64,000 nucleotides of DNA, from positions 33,497 to 97,496 of the forward strand of contig CAZVNL010000002.1 in the NCBI GenBank assembly GCA_964628055.1, written 5' to 3'. Shown one piece after another: positions 16,439 to 25,052 of this stretch (the stretch's first letter is position 1; each line of letters begins with the position of its first letter). The notes under the pieces are model-generated. The model saw nothing but the letters and a program-made list of their open reading frames with translations. It was not told where the DNA came from and did not search any database. The DNA is from CAZBEL01 sp964628055 (GTDB lineage: Bacteria > Fidelibacterota > Marinisomatia > Marinisomatales > TCS56). The translations under genes were made by a program, and so were the position numbers.

Positions 16439-17986
16439 ATGAAGAAAGAAATTTATATTAACGAGAGTATGGGGGAGACCCGTATTGCTATCCTGGAAGA
16501 CGGTCAGTTAGTCGAAGTCTATATTGAGAAGCAGGATCGCCACCGCATGGTGGGGAATATTTATAAGGGGGTGATGGAGAATGTGCTCCCCGGGATGCAG
16601 GCCGCTTTTGTAGATATCAATTACGGCATTAATGCCTTCCTTCCTTTTTCCGAAATTGAGAATAATGAATACCTGGCGGATGTGAACCAGGACGCCAATG
16701 ACAATACGGGATTTAAGACCGGTCGCGATAATGTGGAGGTGGATTTAAAAACCGGGCAGGAGGTGTTTGTTCAAGTCATTAAGGAACCCTTTGCCGGGAA
16801 GGGTCCTCGGGTCACCACCGAAATCGCCCTCCCGGGTCGGCTGTTAGTGTTGGTGCCCAATGCCAGTTACATTGGAATTTCGAAGAAAATTTGGGACAAG
16901 TACGAGCGTCGCCGGTTACGGAAAATTGCCGCCAGCTTCAAGGCCAAGGACGTGGGGTTGATTATCCGCACGGTAGCCGAGGGGAAAGACGAGGCATTAT
17001 TAAGACGTGATTATGAAATGTTAATGGACACGTGGCGGAAGGTACAAAAAAAGGCTCAGAGAACACCCGGGCCCTCACTCGTATACGAGGATTTGGAAAC
17101 GGCCTCCAGTGTCATTCGCGACCTGTTTACGCCCGATGTGGAGAAAATCATCACGGATTCGAAGAAACTGTACCGGAAGACCCAACACTATTTGGAAGAC
17201 GTATCTCCCAATATTGCTTCGCGTCTCGAACTGTATAAGTTAAAAACGCCCCTTTTTGAGGGCATGGGTATCGAAGATGAGATCGACAAGTTACTACGGC
17301 CAAAAGTATGGTTAAAAAGCGGGGCTTACCTGGTTATTGAAAAAACAGAAGCCATGGTCGTTGTAGACGTGAACAGCGGTCGGTTCGTAGGGAAGAAGAT
17401 ACATGAGGACAATTCCCTGAAAATCAATTTAGAAGCGGCCCGGGAAGTGGCGCGTCAGTTGCGCTTGCGTGATCTCTCCGGCCTCATCGTAATCGATTTT
17501 ATTGATATGCAGGATGAGACAAACCGTAAGAAGGTGTACTACGAGTTGCGCAAGGAGTTAAAACGCGATCGCGCCAAGGTCGCCGTCTCCCCCATTAGCG
17601 AGTTCGGGCTTTTGGAAATGACGCGTCAACGAATTCGCCTGAGTTTAATCGACTCCATGAGTGAGGAATGTCCGGTCTGTCACGGTTCGGGGCGCATTAT
17701 CGCCAAAGAAACTTTAGTGACGAGAATTGATCACTGGCTAAGACGTTACAAATCCAAACACCATGATTTGCGGTTACGATTGCTTTTGCATCCGGAAAAT
17801 GCTGAGTATTTGTTGGAAAATAAACGGAAGATACTCCGGGGTCTTATGTGGCAGAATTTCGTACACATTTCTATTGAATCTGATCCACGGGTGGCCCGTG
17901 ATGAATTCCAATTCCTGCGCGCCAAGGATGGACAGGACGTTACTAATTTTACGCGTTCGCCATCCAACCGTACAACTAAGGCTTGA
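16439..17986 (+). CDS. rng: Ribonuclease G/E family endoribonuclease
   Basis: A 515-residue RNase G-type enzyme, which cleaves single-stranded RNA 5' ends in rRNA maturation and mRNA decay. An S1 domain (residues ~35-125, GNIYKGVMENVLPGMQAAFVD) is interrupted by an acidic insertion. The catalytic core has VVDVNSGRFVGK (residue ~304) and IDFIDMQ, whose aspartates bind the metal ion. The zinc-link motif CPVCHGSG (~residue 405) is used for dimerisation. The long C-terminal scaffold of RNase E is absent, so the RNase G length fits. It is followed 48 bases later by rplU, a common association. Translation starts at the ATG at 16439. Confidence 0.95.
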   Translation: MKKEIYINESMGETRIAILEDGQLVEVYIEKQDRHRMVGNIYKGVMENVLPGMQAAFVDINYGINAFLPFSEIENNEYLADVNQDANDNTGFKTGRDNVEVDLKTGQEVFVQVIKEPFAGKGPRVTTEIALPGRLLVLVPNASYIGISKKIWDKYERRRLRKIAASFKAKDVGLIIRTVAEGKDEALLRRDYEMLMDTWRKVQKKAQRTPGPSLVYEDLETASSVIRDLFTPDVEKIITDSKKLYRKTQHYLEDVSPNIASRLELYKLKTPLFEGMGIEDEIDKLLRPKVWLKSGAYLVIEKTEAMVVVDVNSGRFVGKKIHEDNSLKINLEAAREVARQLRLRDLSGLIVIDFIDMQDETNRKKVYYELRKELKRDRAKVAVSPISEFGLLEMTRQRIRLSLIDSMSEECPVCHGSGRIIAKETLVTRIDHWLRRYKSKHHDLRLRLLLHPENAEYLLENKRKILRGLMWQNFVHISIESDPRVARDEFQFLRAKDGQDVTNFTRSPSNRTTKA

Positions 17987-18034
17987 TCGGAATACTGGTT
18001 GCGTGTAACTTCGCCCGCTTTTTTGGAGATGAAA

Positions 18035-18412
18035 ATGTACGCCATTGTTAACATAGCAGGAAAACAGTACCGCGTTGCCGAGGGGGACCAAATACGTGTC
18101 GCCAACCTGCCCATTTCGGTAGGGGAAAAGGTGAATTTTGATTCGGTACTATTCCTGGACACGGATAAAGGGGTCCAGATAGGCTCCCCCACAGTGCCTG
18201 GCTCACAAGTAGCGGCGCATGTAGTGGAGCACGGTCGCGAGCGTAAGATCCTGATCTATAAAAAGAAACGGCGCAAGGGGTACCAACGCAAGAACGGACA
18301 TCGCCAGGGTTATACCCTCTTACAGATTGACCGCATTCAGGTCAAAACCGCGGCTAAAAAAACCAAGGCGGCGAAGGTAGCGGAGAAAAAAGCTGACGAG
18401 AAGGAATCTTAA
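18035..18412 (+). CDS. rplU: Ribosomal protein bL21
   Basis: A 125-residue bL21 with the family opening MYAIVNIAGKQYRV and the C-terminal RNA-binding segment KKKRRKGYQRKNGHRQGYT. I chose ATG at 18035 because GGAG lies six bases upstream and the protein then starts as L21 normally does; an ATG two codons earlier overlaps that site. A lysine/alanine-rich tail of about 20 residues extends past the usual end. It is followed two bases later by rpmA, the standard L21-L27 pair. Confidence 0.97.
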   Translation: MYAIVNIAGKQYRVAEGDQIRVANLPISVGEKVNFDSVLFLDTDKGVQIGSPTVPGSQVAAHVVEHGRERKILIYKKKRRKGYQRKNGHRQGYTLLQIDRIQVKTAAKKTKAAKVAEKKADEKES

Positions 18413-18414
18413 TT

Positions 18415-18669
18415 ATGGCTCATAAAAAAGGTGTTGGCAGTTCCCGGAATGGAAGAGATTCTCATTCCAAGCGTTTGGGTATAAAGGTTGCCGACGGCCA
18501 GGCCATTTTGGCTGGAGGGATTATTTTAAAACAACGGGGTACCAAGTTTCACCCCGGAGATAATGTCCGCCGGGCAGGAGACGACACGCTCTTTGCCACG
18601 GTGGATGGTAGAGTGAAGTTCGGCCATAAAAAACCGCAACGGAAAGTAGTGAGTGTTACCCCCAACTAA
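18415..18669 (+). CDS. rpmA: Ribosomal protein bL27
   Basis: An 84-residue bL27 with the typical start MAHKKGVGSSRNGRDSHSKRL, GGIILKQRGTKFHPG and KFGHKK. It sits near the peptidyl-transferase centre of the 50S subunit. There is no N-terminal extension of the kind cleaved by the Firmicutes Prp protease. AAGGA lies nine bases before the ATG. A strong terminator follows within 35 bases, closing the rng-rplU-rpmA unit. Confidence 0.98.
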   Translation: MAHKKGVGSSRNGRDSHSKRLGIKVADGQAILAGGIILKQRGTKFHPGDNVRRAGDDTLFATVDGRVKFGHKKPQRKVVSVTPN

Positions 18670-18701
18670 TTGACCTTTTCTACTCCTTACTATCACTATG
18701 A

Positions 18702-18731
18702 AACCTCGTTGATCCTTAACGGGGTTTTTAT
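18702..18731 (+). terminator. Rho-independent terminator after rpmA
   Basis: AACCTCGTT and AACGGGGTT form a nine-pair stem with one wobble around a seven-base loop, followed by TTTTTATT. Confidence 0.88.
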
Positions 18732-18809
18732 TACTTCTAGGGCTGTGTTTAGACGGTGTAAAACCCTAAGGTAGTCCCCGTTCGATAGACCTAAATTTCT
18801 TTCTGGTTA

Positions 18810-18839
18810 TTGAAGAAAAATCAACGGGGGAATTATACG
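18810..18839 (+). promoter_or_regulatory. Possible promoter for the ECF sigma operon
   Basis: TTGAAG at 18810 and TATACG at 18834 are separated by 18 bases and lie about 60 bases before the GTG start of the sigma gene. The match to a primary-sigma promoter is partial, and Bacteroidota-type lineages often use a different consensus. Confidence 0.3.
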
Positions 18840-18902
18840 TAGAATCATGGACAACTTTCCGTGCTTGGTAAGGGTCAATAAGAAGAGTGTTCGCAACGGG
18901 TC

Positions 18903-19475
18903 GTGAATAACGAAACACGCCAATTGATCCAACAAGCCCAGGCGGGAAATGTGCAGGCGTTTCACGACTTGGTAGCGCTTTACGATGGAAAGATCATGTC
19001 CTTAGCATTACAACTAACCAAAAACCAGATGGATGCCGAAGACCTCTACCAGGAGGTTTTTTTAAAAGCCTATACCAGGATAAACCAGTTCCGGTTTGAA
19101 AGTGAATTTTATACCTGGCTCTATCGCATCACCGTGAATACGGCTTTGAACCTGAAACGGAAGTTGTCCAATATTCAGTTACGCAACACGGACCCCGACT
19201 TCCCTGAAGACTATCAGGAATGGTTGTCCGAACAATCCTTTGTTGCTGACCAATCGGGGGAGATTATTTTGGCGGTCAAAAAAGCTACGTTGGCCCTACC
19301 GGCTAAGCAACGGGTTGTCTTCTTATTGAAGCACATGCAGAATTTGAAGATCAGGGAAATTGCCGCCATCATGGGAATTACGGAAGGGACAGTGAAAAGG
19401 TATTTATTCCGGGCCCTAGAAAAATTGAGGAAAGAATTAAAGGAGTTTCGCTATGTCATCGGTGAAAATTCATAG
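18903..19475 (+). CDS. ECF-type RNA polymerase sigma factor
   Basis: A 190-residue group 4 sigma factor. Region 2 (residues ~10-80) has DAEDLYQEVFLKAY and FYTWLYRITVNTALN. Region 4 (residues ~130-185) has LPAKQRVVFLLKHMQNLKI and a helix-turn-helix ending EGTVKRYLFRALEKL. There is no region 3, and no C-terminal sensory extension. It starts with GTG at 18903. It overlaps the next gene, a membrane protein with an anti-sigma layout, by 23 bases, so the pair is probably a sigma/anti-sigma module controlling the five-gene operon it heads. Autoregulation is likely but the recognition site cannot be shown. Confidence 0.93.
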   Translation: MNNETRQLIQQAQAGNVQAFHDLVALYDGKIMSLALQLTKNQMDAEDLYQEVFLKAYTRINQFRFESEFYTWLYRITVNTALNLKRKLSNIQLRNTDPDFPEDYQEWLSEQSFVADQSGEIILAVKKATLALPAKQRVVFLLKHMQNLKIREIAAIMGITEGTVKRYLFRALEKLRKELKEFRYVIGENS

Positions 19476-20445
19476 ACCGTTACAAGAAACCGCTTCCCGG
19501 TATGTTTTGGGCCTACTTGAGGAAAAGCAACGCCGGGAGTTCGAGGTGGTTCTGCAAGAAATACCGGCCTTACAAACCTATGTAGCGGAGTTGAAAGACA
19601 CCCTGACCCTGGCGAAAAAAACCCTAACCGTGGAACCCGATGAAAACTACTTGATGAGCCAGCGGGTCCTGTTACGTGGGCGCATCGAAACAAGGGAAAG
19701 GTTGAAAGGCTCAGCCCAGGGAATTCCCACCCTAGTGGGTCTTCCACGACCAGTACCCGTTTCCTGGATCTACCACCCGTGGGCGGCCCTTGTCAGCTTG
19801 GCGGTAGTCCTGGTTCTTGTCTTTTTGGTAGGTCGTTATTCCGCTGGACCTTCATCCCAGACTGTTGCCCCTGATCAATCGGTTCAGAACATTGCCGATT
19901 TATTGGAAGCAGGGCAGTTGAATAATGTCCAGTTCCGTGAATTGAATCCGGGGAATAAGATTGTGGAGGTCAAAGGGGACGTATCCCGGGGATTGAATAT
20001 TTCCGGGACTCCCACGGACCAACGCATTCAGAAGATCCTTTACTACCTGCTCCTCCATGATGCTAACCCGGGCACGCGTTTGAAAGCGGTGAAATACCTG
20101 GCGGAGATTCCCTCCCAGGAAGAGAAGAAGCTGGTGCTCATTTCGGCCCTCCTTTCTGATCCCAATCCGGGTGTTCGCCGTCGCGCCGCCCAACTCTTGA
20201 AAGGGTATGCCCCGGACGAACTGGTTGCGGAAGCTTCTATGAAAGCCTTGTTGGAGGAGGAGAATGAAGCCATTCGTATGGAAGCTTTGGAGATCATGCG
20301 GAAGCAGCCGACGAGTAGCATGGTGCCCGTGTTACAGGTGGTGAGTCTCATGGATGAGAATGAATTCATCCGGGCCCAAGCGCGACAGGTTTTAGAAACT
20401 CTCCGGGAACCCCCTGACGATAATCGCATCGAGAAACGCCCATGA
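19453..20445 (+). CDS. Membrane anti-sigma-like protein with periplasmic HEAT repeats
   Basis: A 330-residue protein with three parts. A cytoplasmic N-terminus (residues ~1-95, with ETASRYVLGLLEEKQRREFE) resembles the zinc-less anti-sigma fold. A single membrane helix follows (residues ~110-131, WAALVSLAVVLVLVFLVGRY). A C-terminal region (~195-320) contains three or four HEAT/PBS-lyase-like helical repeats, such as PGTRLKAVKYLAEIP and PGVRRRAAQLLKGY. It overlaps the sigma gene by 23 bases and the next gene by four. The likely role is to hold the sigma factor and sense an envelope signal through the repeats. The anti-sigma function is inferred from layout and position. Confidence 0.8.
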   Translation: MSSVKIHRPLQETASRYVLGLLEEKQRREFEVVLQEIPALQTYVAELKDTLTLAKKTLTVEPDENYLMSQRVLLRGRIETRERLKGSAQGIPTLVGLPRPVPVSWIYHPWAALVSLAVVLVLVFLVGRYSAGPSSQTVAPDQSVQNIADLLEAGQLNNVQFRELNPGNKIVEVKGDVSRGLNISGTPTDQRIQKILYYLLLHDANPGTRLKAVKYLAEIPSQEEKKLVLISALLSDPNPGVRRRAAQLLKGYAPDELVAEASMKALLEEENEAIRMEALEIMRKQPTSSMVPVLQVVSLMDENEFIRAQARQVLETLREPPDDNRIEKRP

Positions 20446-21734
20446 ACCGGTTAAACGTTAATTCCAATAGTCTCCATCGCCTCTTCCTGGTGGTTCCATA
20501 TGCGGTAATGCTTTCCTTAACTGGAATTCAGTTGACTCCCGCCCAGGAGATATTTAACTCCTTTGATTGGGACAACCGCTACAAGTACATTGGCAGTACC
20601 ACCTACGAATATGAGTTACCCGTTGGACCCGGGAGGCAACGCATTCTCAACGTGTACGACATTGCCGGGGACGTGTCCGTTGAAGGTGTACCTGGTCATA
20701 GCGTAAGAATCGTGGAAACCGTCTCCATTCGATCCACTTCGAAGAATCGTGCTAAAGATTTGTATGCGGAGGTGAAGGCACAAATAACCGTTAGTGACAG
20801 TGGCTACATAGAATTAGTAGGTCAAGATTCCTGGAATAATAAAGTTTCGTTCCGTTACGATATTACCCTCCCTTCCGATTACAACCTGCGGATCCAGACC
20901 GGCGGTGGGGATATTAACGTGGTTCACATGAAAGGGGGAGTGGATGTCCGAACCAGTGGCGGCGATGTAGAACTTGGTGGAATACAGGGGCGCCTCACGG
21001 CCACCACCTCGGGGGGAGATATCACTGTTACCTCCACAAAAGGATTGGTGGTTTTGAAGACCTCGGGGGGAGATCTGGAAATCACCGATACAGAGGGTAA
21101 GTTAGAGGCTTCCACCTCCGGGGGAGATATTCTTGTGGGGAATATATTAGGCGATATTGAGGTTTATACCAGTGGCGGGGATTTGGACCTGGAAGATGTT
21201 CGCGGTGTGCAAGTTATCGGTCGCACGGCAGGGGGTGACATCAAGCTTAGGGAAGTGGAGGGAGATATTTCCGTGACGACCTCAGGGGGGACACTGGATA
21301 TTGAAGATATTGTAGGGACTCTGGAAGCGTCTACGGCCGGTGGTGATATTGAGTTGGAGACCTTAGAAGGCCCTGTGGAAGTTGCCACCAGCGGGGGGGA
21401 TATTGACGGTGAGGATATTCAAGGGGCCATTAGAGCCCAGACTAACGGGGGCGACATCCGGGTAGTAAAAACCTGGAATAAGAGCCTCACTAAACACGAT
21501 ATTAAACTCAAAACCTCCCGGGGGACCATTCGGCTAACCCTTCCCAGGCATTTTCCGGCAACCCTTCGCGCCACGGTGGAGGACAAATTGTCGGCGGAAG
21601 CTATTGATTCTGAAATACCCCTGACCATCTCCACGCACCACGACGAGGTTCGAGGGGAGGGAATTACCGGTGCGGGTACCTATCGGGTGACTTTACGAGC
21701 GCGTTACGATTCCATTATCATTACTGAGGAATGA
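20442..21734 (+). CDS. DUF4097-type secreted beta-solenoid protein
   Basis: A 430-residue exported protein whose signal peptide ends TPAQE. Residues ~60-150 are a beta-rich entry domain. From about residue 150 to 345 there are eleven repeats of about 21 residues, each marked by SGGDI or a variant (SGGDV, AGGDI, SGGTL, NGGDI). This forms the right-handed solenoid typical of DUF4097 adhesin-like proteins. It overlaps the anti-sigma gene by four bases and is followed four bases later by the barrel gene. DUF4097 proteins are often found beside envelope-stress sigma systems; the ligand is unknown. Confidence 0.87.
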   Translation: MNRLNVNSNSLHRLFLVVPYAVMLSLTGIQLTPAQEIFNSFDWDNRYKYIGSTTYEYELPVGPGRQRILNVYDIAGDVSVEGVPGHSVRIVETVSIRSTSKNRAKDLYAEVKAQITVSDSGYIELVGQDSWNNKVSFRYDITLPSDYNLRIQTGGGDINVVHMKGGVDVRTSGGDVELGGIQGRLTATTSGGDITVTSTKGLVVLKTSGGDLEITDTEGKLEASTSGGDILVGNILGDIEVYTSGGDLDLEDVRGVQVIGRTAGGDIKLREVEGDISVTTSGGTLDIEDIVGTLEASTAGGDIELETLEGPVEVATSGGDIDGEDIQGAIRAQTNGGDIRVVKTWNKSLTKHDIKLKTSRGTIRLTLPRHFPATLRATVEDKLSAEAIDSEIPLTISTHHDEVRGEGITGAGTYRVTLRARYDSIIITEE

Positions 21735-21738
21735 TGGC

Positions 21739-23331
21739 ATGAAATTATTACAAGGACTACTGTTCATAACGTTTGTTTATCCTCAAGCAGTAACCAGTGA
21801 TCCTGACACGGCTAAATCGGTTCAACGAGTCTATGAAGCCGAACAAAAGGCCGTCGGGGAAAAGGGCGATTGGCAATCTCAGGGATATCCTGAACAGGAT
21901 TTAGCCACCGACGAGCTCATTTTTCGGAAAGACGTGGTAATTGATTCCAACGAAGTTGCCACCCAGTCCATACGAATTATTGGCGGTGACTTGACCGTTT
22001 ATGGGACAGTGAAAGGGAAAATAACCCTCTACGGCGGTGATGCCTATTTGAAGGGAACGGCCGTTATTGATGGTGAAATTATTACCGTAGGGGGGTATGT
22101 GTACCGCACCCCCGGGGTGATCATTCGGGGCAAGATTGTGGAGTCCAATCTCACCGAAGGCTTGATCTACCGGGAGACGGACCAGGAAAGTGACATTCAG
22201 GGCCAAGGTTATTTCGGCTGGCATGGAAAGGGGACCAAACTGCACCGGGACTGGATACACCCGGAGAAGCACACATTCATCTATAACCGCAATGAAGGGG
22301 TGGTTTTTACCCCGTTCAACGAATTTTGGGACGGCCAATCCCACTCCAGCTTTCGCTTCAGCTGGTCCCTGGGGGTCCGTCTGAACAAAGGGATGGCTCC
22401 CGGGATTACGGGGCGTGCGACTTTTGAAAAGACCTTCTTCAAAAACAAGGACCTTATTCTGTTCACCAGTGGGTTTCGGGAGAGTCGAACGGATGATTAC
22501 TACCGTCTCCCTACCCGGGAGAATTCCCTGGCGGCTTTCTTCGGGCATCAGGACTTTTACGACCGGTGGGATGAAACCGGATGGGAAGTGGGACTCGGTC
22601 TGGACCTGAATCTCCTGAAAATAAAGCTTAAGGCGACCTCGGTAGAACTGGATACCCTTCCCGTGGTGAACCTGTGGAGCCTCTTTGAACGCGAGCGCGC
22701 ACTGCGACCTAATTTAGCCGTTTCTCGTCAACATTTGGGGTATTACCAGGGAATCCTTGCCTTCAGGACCCTCGATTACCAAGCCCTGGCCAGTGGGGTG
22801 GCCATCATGCTACAGGCGGAATATTATCAAGCCCCTGAAGAGGAGCGGAACTTTCTGGAAATTCCCGTCCAAGCACTTCGCCAGAGACACCTGGGAATTG
22901 CCATTGTGAACTGGGAATTTTCTTACGGACTCGTCCTGCGCAACCGCTTCATTGTAGGAACCGCCTCCAATGAATTAGATGGTTATCGTTATTTCAGCGT
23001 AGGTGGCCTGGGATCGGTGAGCGCCACACCCTATAAAATCCAGGTGGGGAATCGCATGCTGCAGTGGAATCTGGAATTCGTTATGACCCCCGATTTCACC
23101 GCCAGCGACTGGGTTGTAAAAGTATTTTTGGACGCCGGCCACGCCTGGAAAACATCTGATTATGGATATAACTGGAATGAAATCAAAAATAACGGTATTT
23201 CGTCAGTAGGTTTCGGTGTCGGTGAGGGAGACGAAGGTGAAAGTGACCTGGATTGGATGGTGAACATTGCCAAACCTCTGGACCGCGGCGATTATATCGA
23301 AACTACCATTCGGATCAACTACAACTTTTAG
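21739..23331 (+). CDS. Outer-membrane barrel with N-terminal bactofilin-like repeat domain
   Basis: A 530-residue protein with a short signal peptide. Residues ~65-135 contain a polymer-forming, bactofilin-like pattern: IIGGDLTVYGTVKGKITLYGGDAYLKG and further hydrophobic-Gly repeats, ending at a GKIVES strand. From about residue 190 the sequence turns into amphipathic strands with aromatic girdles and ends in TTIRINYNF, an outer-membrane barrel end related to surface-antigen proteins. It lies between the DUF4097 and toast-rack genes in the sigma operon, so it is a likely member of the regulon. The combination of a bactofilin-like head and a barrel is unusual; I do not know a named family. Confidence 0.72.
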   Translation: MKLLQGLLFITFVYPQAVTSDPDTAKSVQRVYEAEQKAVGEKGDWQSQGYPEQDLATDELIFRKDVVIDSNEVATQSIRIIGGDLTVYGTVKGKITLYGGDAYLKGTAVIDGEIITVGGYVYRTPGVIIRGKIVESNLTEGLIYRETDQESDIQGQGYFGWHGKGTKLHRDWIHPEKHTFIYNRNEGVVFTPFNEFWDGQSHSSFRFSWSLGVRLNKGMAPGITGRATFEKTFFKNKDLILFTSGFRESRTDDYYRLPTRENSLAAFFGHQDFYDRWDETGWEVGLGLDLNLLKIKLKATSVELDTLPVVNLWSLFERERALRPNLAVSRQHLGYYQGILAFRTLDYQALASGVAIMLQAEYYQAPEEERNFLEIPVQALRQRHLGIAIVNWEFSYGLVLRNRFIVGTASNELDGYRYFSVGGLGSVSATPYKIQVGNRMLQWNLEFVMTPDFTASDWVVKVFLDAGHAWKTSDYGYNWNEIKNNGISSVGFGVGEGDEGESDLDWMVNIAKPLDRGDYIETTIRINYNF

Positions 23332-23336
23332 GTACG

Positions 23337-24293
23337 ATGACTATTACCCTTCTCCTTCTTCTCACACTCACGGTTAGCAATGCTGTCGATTCATCTGTCG
23401 CCGTCAATCCTTTCATCGCGTGGTTCCATAGTATTACCGATACCAACCGGTGGCAGGGTACGAAGCATAAATGGGTTCGGGACTATTATCAGTATCATAC
23501 GAAAGGGGTTAACCGCCTTGATGTTGATTTAGAGTATGCCTTAGGCAAGCTCACCATTGACGCCAATGACAAAAAAGACCTCATCTCGGGCTATATCCGC
23601 TATTATCCTGACCAGATAACACCAGAAGTCAGTTATGAGAAATTCGGTTCCAGGGGTATTTTCAACGTAGACGTTACTACCAACGAGGACATAGATAGAG
23701 AGGTGCATTTAAAATGGGATAAATTTGGTGGGAAAAATATCTTAGGCGACCATGTGAACAATGAATTGAATTTTTCCTTGCCTCCCGCACTGCCCATGGA
23801 ATTGAAATTGGATTTAGGTTTAGGGGACGCTGACCTGAACTTTTCCCGCTTGTATTTAACCGACGTCAATCTGAACTGCGGCTTGAGTGATGTCATCTTA
23901 CATTTTAAGGAACCCAACGGCGTCGATTGCGACCGGTTGAGCATTGATACCGGTTTGGGAAAGTTGCGGGCTTCTGGATTGCAATATCTCCGAGCCAGGG
24001 ATATTTATATCAAGGTGGGATTGGGCTCTGCCAATCTCGATTTTGCGGGCAAACTGGACCGGGATGTCTCCCTGACCATTGACGTGGGCTTAGGTTCGCT
24101 GGAATTGAAGCTACCGCGGAATGCAAATATACGAGCTACCATCACCGACAACTTCCTCTCCCAAGTTGATACGGATGAATTAATCAAACGCCAGGGAGAA
24201 TGGGTCAGCCCTACGTGGTCTACGGATCGTCCCACCATCGAGCTGGATATTGACGTGGGGATGGGTTCCGTTGACCTGGATTTTAGTGATTAG
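23337..24293 (+). CDS. Secreted toast-rack/LiaF-like domain protein
   Basis: A 318-residue exported protein that starts at ATG 23337, giving a clean signal peptide (TITLLLLLTLTVSNA). Upstream in-frame codons lie inside the barrel gene. The mature part is dominated by short strands with the recurring DxGLGxxxL pattern: LDLGLGDADLNF, LNCGLSDVIL, IDTGLGKLRAS, KVGLGSANLDF, IDVGLGSLELK, IDVGMGSVDLDF. This is characteristic of toast-rack/LiaF-C domains related to DUF4097. It is the last gene of the sigma operon, five bases after the barrel gene. LiaF proteins in other bacteria act in cell-envelope stress sensing. Here there is no membrane helix, so it is probably periplasmic. Confidence 0.78.
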   Translation: MTITLLLLLTLTVSNAVDSSVAVNPFIAWFHSITDTNRWQGTKHKWVRDYYQYHTKGVNRLDVDLEYALGKLTIDANDKKDLISGYIRYYPDQITPEVSYEKFGSRGIFNVDVTTNEDIDREVHLKWDKFGGKNILGDHVNNELNFSLPPALPMELKLDLGLGDADLNFSRLYLTDVNLNCGLSDVILHFKEPNGVDCDRLSIDTGLGKLRASGLQYLRARDIYIKVGLGSANLDFAGKLDRDVSLTIDVGLGSLELKLPRNANIRATITDNFLSQVDTDELIKRQGEWVSPTWSTDRPTIELDIDVGMGSVDLDFSD

Positions 24294-24359
24294 CTGACCT
24301 TTACCACCTTTAGGAGGAGAACCCAACAACCACAGCCTTCTTCCAATTGCGGGGAGGAT

Positions 24360-25019
24360 TTAAATGAGGCGTAAAACTGCCCCTACGAGTTTTTCGATTC
24401 CCGCGGCGGCCTCTTTTATGGATTGAGCTTCCATGTAGGCGGGCGTCGAAACAATTTTCTGCTCTTCGTCTACCACCATTTCGGTTACCGGACAGGTCAC
24501 ATGCTTGGCCCCCATGGTCTCGATATCCGCCGCCGTTTTTTCGTCGGAACCGATGGTAAGGGATACTTCCTCTTGCTCCTGCCCCATGATCTTGGCCAGC
24601 ATGACTGGGGCTATGCAGAGGACGCCAATGGGTTTCCCGGCTTGGTGCACCTTTGAAGCTAAACGATACACATCGGGATTTACGGTACAATTACTCCCTG
24701 TCATGGCGTAGTCACAGAGGTTCTTGGCCACGCCAAAGCCTCCCGGGAAAATGAGCGCGTCTAATTCGTCAGCTTGAACTTCAGCCATATCCTTGATGTT
24801 GCCCCGGGCGATACGGGCGGATTCCACCAGAACGTTCCGGCGCTCTTCCATCTCCTCACCATTTAAATGATTTACCACGTGCAACTGGTCAATATTAGGG
24901 GCCATTAACACCATATCCACCCCGGCACGGTCCAGAGCTAACATGGTGATCACGGATTCGTGAATCTCGGCTCCATCGTATACACCACAACCGGATAAAA
25001 CAACACCTACTTTTGGCAT
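24360..25019 (-). CDS. elbB: ElbB family glyoxalase (DJ-1/PfpI superfamily)
   Basis: A 219-residue protein colinear with E. coli ElbB. It has VGVVLSGCGVYDGAEIHESV at the start, DALIFPGGFGVAKNLCDYA, then GVLCIAPVMLAK with the nucleophilic cysteine (residue ~135) and TAADIETMGAKH. ElbB has weak glyoxalase activity and was once linked to isoprenoid synthesis. A near-perfect ribosome site AAGGAGGT precedes the ATG by four bases. It converges with the sigma operon, 66 bases away. It is followed upstream by queG on the same strand with a 33-base gap. Confidence 0.94.
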   Translation of the reverse strand: MPKVGVVLSGCGVYDGAEIHESVITMLALDRAGVDMVLMAPNIDQLHVVNHLNGEEMEERRNVLVESARIARGNIKDMAEVQADELDALIFPGGFGVAKNLCDYAMTGSNCTVNPDVYRLASKVHQAGKPIGVLCIAPVMLAKIMGQEQEEVSLTIGSDEKTAADIETMGAKHVTCPVTEMVVDEEQKIVSTPAYMEAQSIKEAAAGIEKLVGAVLRLI

Positions 25020-25052
25020 AACGACCTCCTTGGATCTATTATGGAAACACTC

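Noticed and set aside
20898..21465. Tandem DNA repeat or CRISPR-like array
   Set aside because: Repeats are conserved at the protein level only; the DNA units differ and there are no spacers. No CRISPR array was seen anywhere in the window.
24310..24690. Second minus-strand frame overlapping elbB
   Set aside because: It is arginine- and glycine-rich with no motifs and lies in a different frame over a clear elbB.
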